DNA from: Planococcus maritimus | Lineage (GTDB): Bacteria; Bacillota; Bacilli; Bacillales_A; Planococcaceae | NCBI RefSeq assembly: GCF_001592825.1 | Contig: NZ_LTZG01000021.1 | Span: 293,205-357,204 of the forward strand | DNA length: 64,000 bases | Direction: 5' to 3' | Part shown: piece by piece, positions 9,569 to 19,281 of the stretch | Layout of the letters: each line of letters begins with the position of its first letter | How positions within the stretch are numbered: the stretch's first letter is position 1 | Position numbers and translations under genes: made by a program | Notes under the pieces: model-generated | The model's database searches: none | Told to the model about the DNA's origin: nothing | Seen by the model: only the letters and a program-made list of their open reading frames with translations

Positions 9569-10719
9569 AAAAACACGCTGTCTTCATCTATTCAGAAGAT
9601 CAATTGGGGTATAAATTTTCTGAAACGCATCCGTTCAACCAAAAACGGCTCATTTTAACGATTGACTTGCTGAAGGAAATGAAAGCCCTTCCAGAGGATT
9701 TGATTGTGCCTGCACGGACTGCAACAGATGAAGAATTATTGCTTGCGCACGACCAGCGCTATATCGACATCGTCAAAAAAGCGAGCCGCGGCGAAGTCAC
9801 ACCGGAAGCTGGCGAAGGCTATGGCATCGGGACAGAAGATACGCCGATTTTCGAGAATATGCACGAAGCGAGCGCCCGCTTAGTCGGCGGCACTTTGACT
9901 GCGGTTGACCAAGTAATGGAGGGCAAAGCGGAACATGCATTAAACCTTGGTGGCGGTCTTCATCATGGCTTTCGCGGAAAGGCATCGGGTTTTTGCATCT
10001 ATAATGACAGCTCAGTCGCCATCCATTATTTGAAACAGAAGTATGGCGCACGCGTCTTGTATATCGATACGGATGCACATCACGGGGATGGCGTCCAATG
10101 GTGTTTTTACGACGACCCCGACGTCTGTACGGTATCTATTCATGAAACTGGCCGCTATCTGTTCCCTGGCACTGGCAATATCAATGAGCGCGGAAGCGGC
10201 CAAGGCTATGGCACTTCATTCAACTTCCCGATCGACGCGTTCACAGAGGACGAGTCGTTTCTGGACATTTACCGGACCGCTATGCGCGAAATCATCGAGC
10301 ATTTCAAGCCCGATGTCATTTTAAGCCAGAACGGCGCCGATGCACATTATCTAGATCCCTTGACTCACTTGAGCAGTACAATGGAAATCTACCGCGAAAT
10401 CCCCAAAATCGCCCATGAACTGGCACATGAATTCTGCGATGGCAAATGGATAGCGGTCGGTGGCGGCGGGTATGACATCTGGCGGGTCGTACCACGCGCC
10501 TGGTCAATGCTATGGATGGAAATGAACAGTCAGCCTTTGCCGCACGGGAAACTGCCTGAAGCATGGCTCAAGCGATGGCAAACAGAATCTCCTGTCCCTT
10601 TAATCGAGACCTGGTCAGATCCAGAAAACATGTACAAGCCCATTCCAAGGAAAATGGAAATCACAGAGAAAAACCAACAAATGCTCGACAAAGCTCTCTA
10701 CATGATTCGTAATCAGTGA
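9565..10719 (+). CDS. acuC: Protein lysine deacetylase AcuC
   Basis: A class I/II histone-deacetylase-fold enzyme of 384 aa that removes the acetyl group AcuA places on AcsA. Visible signatures are GGGLHHGFRGKASGFCIYND and DTDAHHGDGVQ, containing the zinc-binding Asp/His residues and the catalytic His pair. The start ATG at 9565 overlaps the acuB stop as ATGA and gives MKKHAVFIYS, matching the family start; an upstream in-frame ATG at 9544 would lie inside acuB. Last gene of acuABC, closed by a hairpin terminator. Confidence 0.93.
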   Translation: MKKHAVFIYSEDQLGYKFSETHPFNQKRLILTIDLLKEMKALPEDLIVPARTATDEELLLAHDQRYIDIVKKASRGEVTPEAGEGYGIGTEDTPIFENMHEASARLVGGTLTAVDQVMEGKAEHALNLGGGLHHGFRGKASGFCIYNDSSVAIHYLKQKYGARVLYIDTDAHHGDGVQWCFYDDPDVCTVSIHETGRYLFPGTGNINERGSGQGYGTSFNFPIDAFTEDESFLDIYRTAMREIIEHFKPDVILSQNGADAHYLDPLTHLSSTMEIYREIPKIAHELAHEFCDGKWIAVGGGGYDIWRVVPRAWSMLWMEMNSQPLPHGKLPEAWLKRWQTESPVPLIETWSDPENMYKPIPRKMEITEKNQQMLDKALYMIRNQ

Positions 10720-10756
10720 ATTCCACTTGATTCATTCGGAATATTCCGCAGCTAAA

Positions 10757-10811
10757 AAAAAAACGCCCTTGCGACGGGATTAAATTCAATCCTAATGCAA
10801 GGGCGTTTTTT
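10757..10811. terminator. Bidirectional terminator acuC/ccpA
   Basis: AAAAACGCCCTTGC pairs with GCAAGGGCGTTTTT. The 24-nt interior contains its own GGATT/AATCC hairpin, making an elongated stem. A and T runs on both sides serve the converging genes. Confidence 0.85.
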
Positions 10812-10825
10812 ATTGTATTCGCCGA

Positions 10826-11824
10826 TTACTCGTTTTTTGTTGACTGCCGTTCTTCCAATCGATAAGGCAGCACGACTTGATTTTCTTCAATTTCTTCATC
10901 ATTCATATACTTTGTCAACAAGCGCATCGCAACAGCACCGATATCGTATAACGGCAAAGCCACAGCTGTCAGCATCGGGCGTGCCATGCGGGCAAGTTTC
11001 GAGTTTTCGTAAGTGATGACTTCCACATCTTCAGGAATCTTTTTGCCGAGTGCTTCCACTGCATGGATAACACCGATCGACATTTCGTCATTGCTGACAA
11101 AATACGCCGTCGGTTCAACCGTTTCCAGTGTCTGCACAGCCGCTAAACCTTCCTCGTATGTGTTATTGCATTCAACGACCAACCGCTCATCATAGCCAAG
11201 GCCCGCTGCTTTCAAAGCATCCTGATAGGCTTTCAACTTGTGTTCACGATTAATCTCAGAGGACAAGGGTCCCGAAATATAAGCGATTTTCTTATGGCCG
11301 CTGTCGATGAATTTTTGCACCGCTTCATATGCCGCCGCATAATAATCAATGTTTACAGAAGCAATCGTTGCCGTATCATCAAGCGACCCTGCTAAAACGA
11401 TCGGTGTAGGCGATCGCTCCATTTCCTTGCGCAATTCATCAGAAATCACATCGCTCATGAAGACGATGCCATCAACTTGCTTGCCAAGCATTGTTTCAAG
11501 TAATTGCAATTCTTTGTTTGGATTTTGATCGGAGTTGGACAAGATGATATTGTAGCGATACATCGTCGCAATATCTTCGATGCCCCGTGCCAGTTCAGAA
11601 TACGAACTGTTTGAGATATCTGGTAAAATGACGCCGACCGTTGTGGTTTTTTTGCTCGCCAATCCGCGAGCTACGGCATTCGGACGATAGCCGAGTTCTT
11701 CAATCACTTTCAGTACTTTTTTTCTTGTGGCCGGTTTTACATTTTGGTTGCCATTCACTACACGGGATACGGTAGCCATGGAAACGTTTGCCTCACGTGC
11801 CACATCATAAATCGTAACGGTCAT
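10826..11824 (-). CDS. ccpA: Catabolite control protein A
   Basis: A LacI-family regulator of 332 aa that, with HPr-Ser46-P, controls carbon catabolite repression at cre sites. The N-terminal helix-turn-helix with hinge is clear ([35 protein letters not shown]). The rest is a periplasmic-binding-like core. Its place between acuABC and aroA is the same as in B. subtilis. A 12/14 match to the cre consensus lies about 20 bp upstream of its promoter, suggesting autoregulation. GAGGG lies before the ATG. Confidence 0.95.
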   Translation of the reverse strand: MTVTIYDVAREANVSMATVSRVVNGNQNVKPATRKKVLKVIEELGYRPNAVARGLASKKTTTVGVILPDISNSSYSELARGIEDIATMYRYNIILSNSDQNPNKELQLLETMLGKQVDGIVFMSDVISDELRKEMERSPTPIVLAGSLDDTATIASVNIDYYAAAYEAVQKFIDSGHKKIAYISGPLSSEINREHKLKAYQDALKAAGLGYDERLVVECNNTYEEGLAAVQTLETVEPTAYFVSNDEMSIGVIHAVEALGKKIPEDVEVITYENSKLARMARPMLTAVALPLYDIGAVAMRLLTKYMNDEEIEENQVVLPYRLEERQSTKNE

Positions 11825-11855
11825 TTTGCGCCCTCCTGTTCCATTCTTTCATTCA

Positions 11856-11885
11856 ATGATACGATAACCGCTTTATGAATATCAA
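11856..11885 (-). promoter_or_regulatory. ccpA promoter
   Basis: TTGATA (11885-11880) and TATCAT (11861-11856), each 5/6 to consensus, are 18 nt apart on the minus strand. Confidence 0.55.
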
Positions 11886-11901
11886 CTCTTATTATGTATT
11901 G

Positions 11902-11915
11902 AAGCAGCGCTTACA
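11902..11915 (-). promoter_or_regulatory. cre-like site upstream of ccpA
   Basis: On the minus strand TGTAAGCGCTGCTT matches TGWAARCGYTWNCW at 12 of 14 positions, with the AAGCGCT core intact. It lies upstream of the -35, near -60, a place more typical of activation or looping than of direct blocking. Confidence 0.55.
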
Positions 11916-11986
11916 AGGAAAGTTCATGAAACTGTCCATCTTTCTGGCGTTTTCATGCCCTTTATCGCTTACTGCTTATGAAAAAT

Positions 11987-12015
11987 AAAAAAAGCCGGAA
12001 CGCGTCCGGCTTTTT
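11987..12015 (-). terminator. Terminator after aroA
   Basis: AAAGCCGGA-ACGCG-TCCGGCTTTTT forms a 9-10 bp stem directly after the aroA stop codon, with a long run of T on the minus strand. Confidence 0.85.
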
Positions 12016-12016
12016 C

Positions 12017-13102
12017 TTATATTTTCAATTCATACTGCTTCATGAATTTCATCAATGAATCGTAGTATTCATCGAATTGCGGCAAACTCATTTGTTGCTG
12101 AGCATCAGACAGTGCGACTGCTGGATCCGGGTGGACCTCCGCCATCACGCCGTCAGCTCCAATTGCGATTGCTGCTTTAGCAGCAGGCAAAAGCAAATCG
12201 CGGCGTCCTGTAGAATGCGTAACATCTACGAATACCGGCAAATGCGTTTCTTGTTTCAAGATTGGCACGGCAGAAATATCAAGCGTGTTGCGTGTCGCTT
12301 TTTCATATGTGCGGATGCCGCGCTCGCACAGGATGATCTGGTCGTTTCCGTTCGCGATAATATATTCAGCTGCTTTGATGAACTCATCAACAGTCGCAGA
12401 CATGCCGCGCTTCAAGAGCACCGGTTTATTGATCTGTCCAACTGCTTTCAATAGTTCGAAGTTTTGCATATTACGTGCGCCGACTTGAACAACGTCTACG
12501 TAATCAAGTGCTTCTTCCAAATGATGAGGTGTAACAATTTCAGAAACAACGCCAAGCTTGTATTGGTCAGCTGCTTTTTTGAGCATCTTCAATCCTTCTA
12601 AGCCTAGCCCTTGGAAGTCATATGGCGATGTGCGCGGCTTGTATGCGCCGCCGCGGATCAATTTCAAGCCTTTGTCGCTAATAGCCTGTGCTACTTGGTC
12701 GACTTGCTCTTGGGACTCTACTGCACACGGACCGAAGATGAATGATGGTGCGCCTTCGCCGATCTTTTCACCGTTAACGGAAACGATCGTGTCTTCTGCC
12801 TTTTTCTTGCGTGAAACGAGAAGTGCTTTGCGGCTATCTTCTTCCTGCATATCAAGTGCAGATTTGAAAATTTCCTTGAAAATATGATCAACGGTCTTTT
12901 GATCGAGTGGGCCTTTGTTGTTTTCTTTTAATAGATTCAACATGTGGCGCTCGCGCAATGGATCGTATTTCGTTGCACCTTGTTTTTCCTTAATCTTTCC
13001 GATCTCTTGGATCACGGAAGCTCTCTCATTGATAAGAGATAGAATTTGCAGGTTCACTGCATCCACTTGTTCTCTAAGCTGTTCTAATTCTGTCTGACTC
13101 AT
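12017..13102 (-). CDS. aroA: Bifunctional chorismate mutase / DAHP synthase
   Basis: This 361-aa enzyme has an AroQ-type chorismate mutase domain at the N terminus (about residues 1-90, with [20 protein letters not shown]) fused to a type I-beta 3-deoxy-D-arabino-heptulosonate 7-phosphate synthase ([40 protein letters not shown]). It makes the first committed intermediate of aromatic amino acid synthesis; in Bacillus the mutase domain gives feedback control by chorismate and prephenate. ATG at 13102 is preferred to the TTG at 13108 because AAAGGGGA is then 8 nt away and the start MSQTELE matches B. subtilis MSNTELE. Confidence 0.95.
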   Translation of the reverse strand: MSQTELEQLREQVDAVNLQILSLINERASVIQEIGKIKEKQGATKYDPLRERHMLNLLKENNKGPLDQKTVDHIFKEIFKSALDMQEEDSRKALLVSRKKKAEDTIVSVNGEKIGEGAPSFIFGPCAVESQEQVDQVAQAISDKGLKLIRGGAYKPRTSPYDFQGLGLEGLKMLKKAADQYKLGVVSEIVTPHHLEEALDYVDVVQVGARNMQNFELLKAVGQINKPVLLKRGMSATVDEFIKAAEYIIANGNDQIILCERGIRTYEKATRNTLDISAVPILKQETHLPVFVDVTHSTGRRDLLLPAAKAAIAIGADGVMAEVHPDPAVALSDAQQQMSLPQFDEYYDSLMKFMKQYELKI

Positions 13103-13162
13103 TCTCAACTTCCCCTTTCAAGAGTGACGCTATAATAGCTGTCATATTAACACGATATGACC

Positions 13163-13168
13163 ATTATA
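13163..13168 (-). promoter_or_regulatory. Possible -10 of aroA
   Basis: A perfect TATAAT on the minus strand about 60 nt before the aroA start. No convincing -35 is present at 16-18 nt. Confidence 0.35.
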
Positions 13169-13302
13169 AGCAAACTATTCAGCAAAGTCACGAAATATGT
13201 TTAGCGATTCAACGCACTAAAGCGTTTTCACTAGCAAAATCAGGCCAGAAATGTACACGTGGCGGGGCATAGAACATTTCCATAAAATATTTTTTGCATA
13301 GT

Positions 13303-13333
13303 AAAAGCGGATGGAATCACTCCATCCGCTTTT
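13303..13333 (-). terminator. Terminator after ytxJ
   Basis: AAAAGCGGATGGA-ATCAC-TCCATCCGCTTTT is a perfect 13-bp stem 17 nt beyond the ytxJ stop, closing ytxGHJ. Confidence 0.85.
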
Positions 13334-13350
13334 CTTAAACACTCGTTACC

Positions 13351-13680
13351 TTAAGCAATGAATTCCTTCATCGCTGCGTTTTTGATTTTATTATGGCTTG
13401 CATGCCAATCAACTTGCTCGCTGGCAAAATGGAAAAGTTGGGGAGACTCATGGCGAATTCCCGTTATCTCTTCCATAGCCGTCGAAAGTTGCTTGTCTTC
13501 CTGGACGACCAAGTAAAGAAATACTTGCTGGGGGTGCAATGATGCATACTCAGCGTATTCTTTCCAGGCGCCTGCTGAGATTGGGCAAGTGTTACTGTGC
13601 TTGAGCAACCAATAATGCTGCTCGTTGCCTACCGCTTGCTTAAGCTCATCCAAGTTTCTCACATGTACAAAGTTTTCCAT
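13351..13680 (-). CDS. ytxJ: Thioredoxin-like bacillithiol-system protein YtxJ
   Basis: The 109-aa product matches the YtxJ family: a thioredoxin-like fold with a single redox-type cysteine in HSNTCPISAGAWKEY and the VVQEDKQLSTAMEEITGIRHESPQ region. The family is assigned a monothiol bacilliredoxin-like role. ATG 13680 is chosen over the upstream in-frame TTG because GGGAGCGG lies 5-6 nt before it. Last gene of ytxGHJ, 17 nt after ytxH; in B. subtilis the operon is stress-induced. Confidence 0.85.
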   Translation of the reverse strand: MENFVHVRNLDELKQAVGNEQHYWLLKHSNTCPISAGAWKEYAEYASLHPQQVFLYLVVQEDKQLSTAMEEITGIRHESPQLFHFASEQVDWHASHNKIKNAAMKEFIA

Positions 13681-13697
13681 TTTAACCGCTCCCAAAA

Positions 13698-14453
13698 TTA
13701 ATTCTTTTTGTTTTGATTGCCTTGTGAACTTGAAGATCCCTTAGCCGCTGAAGAGCTTTTAGCGTTTGATGAAGAAGTCGAATCGGCCGAACCTTGAGAG
13801 CTTGCGGCGGCATTTGTCGCTGCAGATGTTTTCGAATCGTTATGGCTCGATTTGTTTTCTTCTTTCACTTCTTCAACCGCTTCTTTCAATGCATTGGCTG
13901 TAGATGTAAACGCATCGTTACCGGCTTTGTCACCGCTATCGACTTTGTTTTGAACAGTTTCCAGCAATTCTACACTTTCTTCGCCCTCAGACGAAGCCGT
14001 GCCGTCATCCATCGGCGAATTGCTTGCTTTCAGGTTTTTTACTTTGTCGACTACTTTTGTCGATTGCTCTTTCAATTGTTGCGTAAAGCCTTGGCCATCG
14101 TTTGAATCGCTTGATTCTCTCGACTGCTGTGCTTTTTCTTTGAAGGTATTAGCTTGTGTCTTCAAATCTGCTTGCAGCTCTTTTCCAGCTTTAGGAGCGA
14201 AAAATAACGCTGCTGCCGCACCTACTAAGCCGCCTACGATCATGCCCGTTAGGAAACCAGATCCGCCAGTTGACTCCTCGTAATCATATAGGTCGTCATA
14301 ACGGCTTGATGAACCGTATGATTGAGGCACATATTGGCTTTGTTCGTATTGTCCGCCTTGGTCGCTGTATTTGCCGCCTTGCGTGTAATATTCGCCATTG
14401 TATTGGGATTCGTTATAATCAGGTTTAGAATACGTGTTTTTGTTTTTTCCCAT
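13698..14453 (-). CDS. ytxH: YtxH-domain stress protein
   Basis: The 251-aa protein has a polar Tyr/Gln/Gly-rich N terminus (about residues 1-60), a hydrophobic glycine-rich helix with GFLTGMIVGGLVGAAAALFF (the YtxH domain), then APKAGKELQADLKTQ and a long Ser/Asn/Lys-rich tail of low complexity. ATG 14453 is used because TGGAGGA lies 7 nt upstream. It belongs to the general-stress-induced ytxGHJ operon; molecular function is unknown. It is longer than B. subtilis YtxH owing to the low-complexity ends. Confidence 0.82.
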   Translation of the reverse strand: MGKNKNTYSKPDYNESQYNGEYYTQGGKYSDQGGQYEQSQYVPQSYGSSSRYDDLYDYEESTGGSGFLTGMIVGGLVGAAAALFFAPKAGKELQADLKTQANTFKEKAQQSRESSDSNDGQGFTQQLKEQSTKVVDKVKNLKASNSPMDDGTASSEGEESVELLETVQNKVDSGDKAGNDAFTSTANALKEAVEEVKEENKSSHNDSKTSAATNAAASSQGSADSTSSSNAKSSSAAKGSSSSQGNQNKKN

Positions 14454-14489
14454 TGTCCATTCCTCCATTATGTTCATGATTTGATTGTT

Positions 14490-14984
14490 TTAATATTGAT
14501 CGCTGCTGCCTGGCAATTTCTTCTGGCCAGGAACCGGCGCGTACTGTTCTGTGCTGCGTGATTGATAGGCTTTGCGTTCTTTCCATTTGTCTGCAATGCC
14601 CATGGCAACATTGCTCCACTGAACTACTTGGGCAATTTTGTCTTCGTTTTCTTCGACTTGCACGCCAACGCGTGAAGTGATGCTGCGGACTGTAGAGTTC
14701 AAGTCCGTCACGGAGTTTCCGACGCCTTTAACTGCATCGACGACACCATTCAGTTTCTCTGATTTGACTGAAATGTCTTCTGCCAATTCATTTGTCTTAT
14801 GCAAAAGGTTTGTTGTCTCTAATGTAACTCCCTGCAATTGGTTCTCCAGCCCTGAAACAGTTCCGGAAACCTCTTTTAATGTATTCTTGAGTGAGTTCAA
14901 GGTCATTGCCAGCGCTATACATAGTACTAAAAATCCAACAGCGGCTACAATCGCGGCAATGTAAAGCAAAATTGACCAATCCAT
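14490..14984 (-). CDS. ytxG: DUF948 membrane-anchored protein YtxG
   Basis: The 164-aa protein opens with a membrane segment (LLYIAAIVAAVGFLVLCIAL) and continues as a coiled-coil-like DUF948 region rich in Leu/Val/Thr heptads (TLKEVSGTVSGLENQLQGVT and following). AAGGAGG precedes the ATG. It is the first gene of ytxGHJ. A sigma-B promoter match lies about 45 bp upstream, consistent with the known regulation of this operon in B. subtilis. Function unknown. Confidence 0.85.
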   Translation of the reverse strand: MDWSILLYIAAIVAAVGFLVLCIALAMTLNSLKNTLKEVSGTVSGLENQLQGVTLETTNLLHKTNELAEDISVKSEKLNGVVDAVKGVGNSVTDLNSTVRSITSRVGVQVEENEDKIAQVVQWSNVAMGIADKWKERKAYQSRSTEQYAPVPGQKKLPGSSDQY

Positions 14985-15027
14985 TCTGTTTCCTCCTTCG
15001 GTTTTGTTAAGTATCGTATACCTGTTT

Positions 15028-15053
15028 CTACCCTGCCCTATATGGGTTTAAAC
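15028..15053 (-). promoter_or_regulatory. Candidate sigma-B promoter of ytxGHJ
   Basis: GTTTAA (15053-15048) and GGGTAG (15033-15028) are 14 nt apart on the minus strand: a full -35 and a 5/6 -10 match to the sigma-B consensus. Confidence 0.65.
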
Positions 15054-15134
15054 ACGCCTCTAATATTATTCGGCAAAAGCTTTGAAAGCCCTTCTCCATC
15101 TATAAATTTTTTCGTATTTCTTGTCGTATCCAAT

Positions 15135-15164
15135 AAAAAAACCTAACCATACGTGATGGTTAGG
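15135..15164 (-). terminator. Terminator overlapping the murC stop
   Basis: CCTAACCAT-CACGT-ATGGTTAGG followed by seven T on the minus strand. The 5' arm includes the murC stop codon TAA. Confidence 0.88.
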
Positions 15165-16473
15165 CTTTTTTAGGCATTGTTAAAACTTCTTCATAAGCTT
15201 GCTGAAATTTCGTTACATCTCCAGCTCCCATGAAAAGATATACTGCATTATTGTGTTTCGCTAGCTTCTCAACATCTTCTAATGGCAATAGCTGGCTGCC
15301 GTCGATTTTCTCTTGAAGGTCCCGAATCGTCAACGTACCCGCTTCTTCCCTCGCAGAACCAAAAATATCGCATAAATAGACATGGTCTGCCTCTTGCAGA
15401 CAATCAGCAAATTCCTGAAGGAAGGTCTGGGTGCGGCTGAAAGTATGCGGTTGGAAAATCGCGATCAGTTCGCGCTCCGGATATTTCTGGCTTGCCGATT
15501 GCAAAGTCGCGCGAATTTCTGTTGGATGATGTGCGTAGTCGTCAATTAGCACGCGATCATCGATGACTGTTTCCGTAAAGCGGCGTTTAACTCCTTCGTA
15601 GCTGAGAAATTGGCTTTGGATAATATCCGCAGGAATGCTTTCGTATTGGCAGAGTGAAATAACTGCCAAAGCATTTTGCACAGCATGATCCCCATACATC
15701 GGAATAGTGAAAGTATGGAAAAACTCATTGCGGATGACAACATCAAACGTTGTTCCTTCTGTCGATTTGACGATATTGCGTGCTTGGAAATCATTTTCTT
15801 CGCCGAAGCCATAGTAGACAACGGGCACTGGCGCTTGAATTTGCTGAAGGTACTCATCATCTCCACAAGCGATAATGCATTTTTTCACTTGCTGCGCCAT
15901 TTCTTGGAACGCTTTGAAGACATCATCAATGCTCCCGAAATAATCAGGGTGGTCAAAATCGATATTGGTCATGATGGCATAGTCCGGGTGATACGCCAGG
16001 AAATGGCGACGGTATTCACACGCCTCGGCCACGAAGAAATGGGATTCTTCCTGCCCTGAGCCCGTACCGTCTCCAATCAGATATGACACGGGTTTATAGC
16101 CGTTTAGTACATGTGCCATCAGTCCGGTCGTCGAAGTTTTACCATGTGCGCCTGTGATGGCAACTGAGACGTATTGCTTCATCAAGTCGCCAAGAAATTG
16201 ATGATATCTAATGATAGTCGCTCCGCTTTCACGGGCTTTTACCAGCTCTGGATGCTCGTCGTTAAACGCATTCCCCGCAATAATTGTCATCTCTTTCGAA
16301 ATATTTTCGGGATCGAAAGGCAAAATCGTAATGCCTCTTTCGCGCAGCCGTTCTTCTGTGAAGAAATGTTGCGCGATATCAGAGCCTTGCACCGATTCGC
16401 CCATATCGTGCATGATTTGGGCGAGCGCGCTCATGCCTGAGCCTTTAATGCCCGTAAAATGTAATACTGTCAT
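15160..16473 (-). CDS. murC: UDP-N-acetylmuramate--L-alanine ligase
   Basis: A cytoplasmic ATP-dependent ligase of 437 aa that adds L-alanine to UDP-MurNAc, the first amino acid of the peptidoglycan stem. Visible motifs: N-terminal [15 protein letters not shown] (UDP-binding), the P-loop [22 protein letters not shown] and FQPHTFSRT near the C terminus. CAGGAGG lies before the ATG. It is downstream of sftA but separated by 154 bp with its own extended -10 promoter, so transcription is probably partly independent. Confidence 0.96.
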   Translation of the reverse strand: MTVLHFTGIKGSGMSALAQIMHDMGESVQGSDIAQHFFTEERLRERGITILPFDPENISKEMTIIAGNAFNDEHPELVKARESGATIIRYHQFLGDLMKQYVSVAITGAHGKTSTTGLMAHVLNGYKPVSYLIGDGTGSGQEESHFFVAEACEYRRHFLAYHPDYAIMTNIDFDHPDYFGSIDDVFKAFQEMAQQVKKCIIACGDDEYLQQIQAPVPVVYYGFGEENDFQARNIVKSTEGTTFDVVIRNEFFHTFTIPMYGDHAVQNALAVISLCQYESIPADIIQSQFLSYEGVKRRFTETVIDDRVLIDDYAHHPTEIRATLQSASQKYPERELIAIFQPHTFSRTQTFLQEFADCLQEADHVYLCDIFGSAREEAGTLTIRDLQEKIDGSQLLPLEDVEKLAKHNNAVYLFMGAGDVTKFQQAYEEVLTMPKKA

Positions 16474-16560
16474 AAATGAACCTCCTGTGGGAGTGGAAAA
16501 TTAGTCTAGTCAAACCGCCTGTGCGGAATCAATAGCCGAGTGGTTTTTCACAATGCTCCG

Positions 16561-16569
16561 ATTATATCA
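16561..16569 (-). promoter_or_regulatory. Extended -10 promoter of murC
   Basis: TGA-TATAAT on the minus strand is a perfect extended -10 about 90 nt before the murC start. A poor TTCAGT lies at -35 distance. Confidence 0.55.
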
Positions 16570-16627
16570 CAAAGTGGGGAGGCACTGAAATAATCAATAA
16601 TTCCTGTAATTTCAGAGACAGCTAGGT

Positions 16628-19279
16628 TTAACGGAACACTTCTTCAATATCGCTTTCCGTAATTAGCACCGTTCTTGCTTTACTGCCGTTCTGTTCTGAA
16701 ATGAAACCATATTCTTCGATCAGGTCCATCAAGCGCGCTGCTCGGTTATAACCAATATGGAATTTCCGCTGCAGCAAGGAAGTCGAGGCGCTTCCTTGTG
16801 ACATGATGAAACGGCAGGCTTCTTCAAACAAATCATCTTGCTCAGAAGGAGACTGGCTGCGCTGCATTAATTCCTCTTCTTTGAAGATATACTCCGGTTG
16901 ACCTTGTGCACGGACATGATTGATGACTTTTTCGATTTCATCATCTGTTACAAACGTTCCTTGCAAGCGGCTAGGTGCAGCCATGCCATTTCCTAAGTAA
17001 AGCATATCTCCGCGTCCAAGAAGTCGTTCTGCCCCTTGAGTATCCAGGATTGTCCGGCTGTCGACTTGAGACGATACCGAGAAAGCAATACGCGTTGGAA
17101 TATTGGACTTGATCAATCCAGTAATAACATCCACCGACGGACGCTGGGTAGCGATAACTAAATGGATTCCGCAAGCACGTGCTTTTTGTGCAATGCGGCA
17201 AATAGAATCTTCTACATCCGATGGTGACATCATCATCAAGTCAGCCAGTTCGTCTATGACGATCAGGATATATGGTAGATGCTGTGCCGGCTGTCCCTTT
17301 TCATGGACCAGTTTATTGTAACGATCCAAATCACGGACCCCTGTGTGCGCAAACAGCTGGTAACGGCGTTCCATTTCTTCCACTGCCCACTTCAATGAAG
17401 CTGTAGCAGCCTTAACGTCAGTGATGACTGGACTGACCAAGTGTGGAATATGGTTATAAGGAGCTAGTTCGACCATTTTCGGATCAATCAGCAGCATTTT
17501 CAAGTCGCGCGGTGATGATTGGTAAAGTAGGCTGACGAGCAGCGAATTGATGCAAACACTTTTGCCTGAGCCTGTAGCTCCTGCGATCAAGCCGTGCGGC
17601 ATCTTCCGCAAATCAAGCGTCACCGGATTTCCCGCAAGGTCGAGCCCAAGTGCAGCTTCTAGCGGTGAGTCTGAGGCCTTAAAATTGGGGCTTCCGATTA
17701 CTTCCGATAAGCGTACAGCACGGCTTTGGCGGTTCGGGATCTCGATGCCGATCGAGCTTTTCCCCGGAATCGGTGCTTGTATGCGGATATCCCGCGCAGC
17801 GAGCGCCAGCTTCAAGTCGTCGGCCAAATTACGGATTTTGCTAACTTTGATTCCTTGGGCGACACGCAACTCGAAACGAGTAACAGCCGGCCCTTGAACA
17901 GTATCGACAATTTCCGCCTTGATCTGAAAATGGGACAAAGCTTCGATTAGGCGTTGGCCCTGTTCTTCCATCCAAGTTTCATCTTTCAAATCGTTTTCAG
18001 GCTTCAGAAGATACTCCTGGCCTGGCAATTGATAGCGCGAATGGCTTCTCTCGTCAGGATTTGCCGTTTCTGTTGCCGTTTTCTCTATTAATGCCGTTTT
18101 TTTTTCCGTTGTCGTAGCTAGCGATTGCTTTGGCAACCGTTCTTTATCAGACTTCAGCATTAACACATTAAATGGCACTGTCCGTTCTTTTTTGCCTTTG
18201 CTTGGCGATTTCGCCTGCGGCAATACCGTTTTCGGCTCCGGGCTATGTACCAGTTCTTTCTCGCTTGCTTCCAGCTCGGCCATCTCTGTTTCTGTTTCTA
18301 ATTCTGCTTTTGTATCCGTTTCCACTGTTGTTTCTGACAGCGCTTCGGCTTCAGGCAGCCCAGAAGTTACCGGTACGTTGCTTTGTTTGACCTCTTGGTC
18401 GAACGTATCATCCGTTTTCTCGACATTGCCGACCGTTAAATTTTCCGGTGATTCAGGTTTTGAGTCTGCTGCTTCGTAAACTGTCTCATCTGTTTTTTCC
18501 GGCTGGCTTGCGGATTTTTGATTTTTCGGCAACAAGTCCTGTAAGCTGCGGTCCGCCCACTCATAATGAGGTTCAGGCTTTTTTTCCGTTGCCTGGCTAT
18601 CTCCCGCTTCTGTGTTTACATTTGTTTTTTCATCGGCAACTGAAGTTTCTAGCGTATGCTCTTTATGTTCTTTTGGCTTATTAACCGTCGTTTTCGTACC
18701 AGTTTCAGATTTATTCACTTGCGGTAAGCGGTCATCGCTTTTTTTGTACAGTTCCTGCAAGCTGCGTTGGGACCAGTCATTTTTGCGTTCTAGTTCTGCC
18801 CTCTTTTTCGCTTCCTGTTCCAATAATTCATCAATTGGTGTCGGGCGGTCTGTGAAGCCGTGGACAGGCGATGCTACACGCGTTGGCTGGAAACGTCTTG
18901 TCGTGTTGCCCGGAAGGTCAAGGCCTTGCGGTTCAGCTGTTTTCGGCACATGAGGACGTTTTTTCTTATTGCGTCCTGCGTTGGGTTTTGGCAATTTGCC
19001 ACTTGGTTCTAAGGCATCCAGCTCATATGTTTTTTCTTCTGCCTCTTTTGGTGTTCCGTCAAAACGTGGCTTTTCTTCCCGACGTTCGGGTTTACGGTTG
19101 TCCATAGGCAAGCCTTTTGCTTCATCGTCAGAAATAAGCGGAAATCGGAATGGGGCAGGTTTGCTTTCCTGCTTTTCCGGTTCAGCATTTGGCGCTTGGT
19201 CGTTACGGGCCAATGGCTTTTCTTCAGTTTCCGTTTCTTCTGTGAACATTTTATTCCACATATTTTTCATCCAGCTCAT
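16628..19279 (-). CDS. sftA: Soluble FtsK/SpoIIIE-type DNA translocase SftA
   Basis: The 883-aa protein is a DNA motor of the FtsK/HerA family without N-terminal membrane helices, matching B. subtilis SftA (YtpT), which moves chromosome arms away from the closing septum. Residues 1-420 are charged, low-complexity linker containing F-x-PTRVASPVHGF and a twice-repeated WxxRSLQ(E/D)L motif (167-180 and 239-252). The motor has Walker A GATGSGKS (567-574) and Walker B ILIVIDE (671-677). The last ~65 residues form the winged-helix gamma domain. It begins 2 nt after ytpR, indicating one operon. Confidence 0.94.
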   Translation of the reverse strand: MSWMKNMWNKMFTEETETEEKPLARNDQAPNAEPEKQESKPAPFRFPLISDDEAKGLPMDNRKPERREEKPRFDGTPKEAEEKTYELDALEPSGKLPKPNAGRNKKKRPHVPKTAEPQGLDLPGNTTRRFQPTRVASPVHGFTDRPTPIDELLEQEAKKRAELERKNDWSQRSLQELYKKSDDRLPQVNKSETGTKTTVNKPKEHKEHTLETSVADEKTNVNTEAGDSQATEKKPEPHYEWADRSLQDLLPKNQKSASQPEKTDETVYEAADSKPESPENLTVGNVEKTDDTFDQEVKQSNVPVTSGLPEAEALSETTVETDTKAELETETEMAELEASEKELVHSPEPKTVLPQAKSPSKGKKERTVPFNVLMLKSDKERLPKQSLATTTEKKTALIEKTATETANPDERSHSRYQLPGQEYLLKPENDLKDETWMEEQGQRLIEALSHFQIKAEIVDTVQGPAVTRFELRVAQGIKVSKIRNLADDLKLALAARDIRIQAPIPGKSSIGIEIPNRQSRAVRLSEVIGSPNFKASDSPLEAALGLDLAGNPVTLDLRKMPHGLIAGATGSGKSVCINSLLVSLLYQSSPRDLKMLLIDPKMVELAPYNHIPHLVSPVITDVKAATASLKWAVEEMERRYQLFAHTGVRDLDRYNKLVHEKGQPAQHLPYILIVIDELADLMMMSPSDVEDSICRIAQKARACGIHLVIATQRPSVDVITGLIKSNIPTRIAFSVSSQVDSRTILDTQGAERLLGRGDMLYLGNGMAAPSRLQGTFVTDDEIEKVINHVRAQGQPEYIFKEEELMQRSQSPSEQDDLFEEACRFIMSQGSASTSLLQRKFHIGYNRAARLMDLIEEYGFISEQNGSKARTVLITESDIEEVFR

Positions 19280-19281
19280 CG

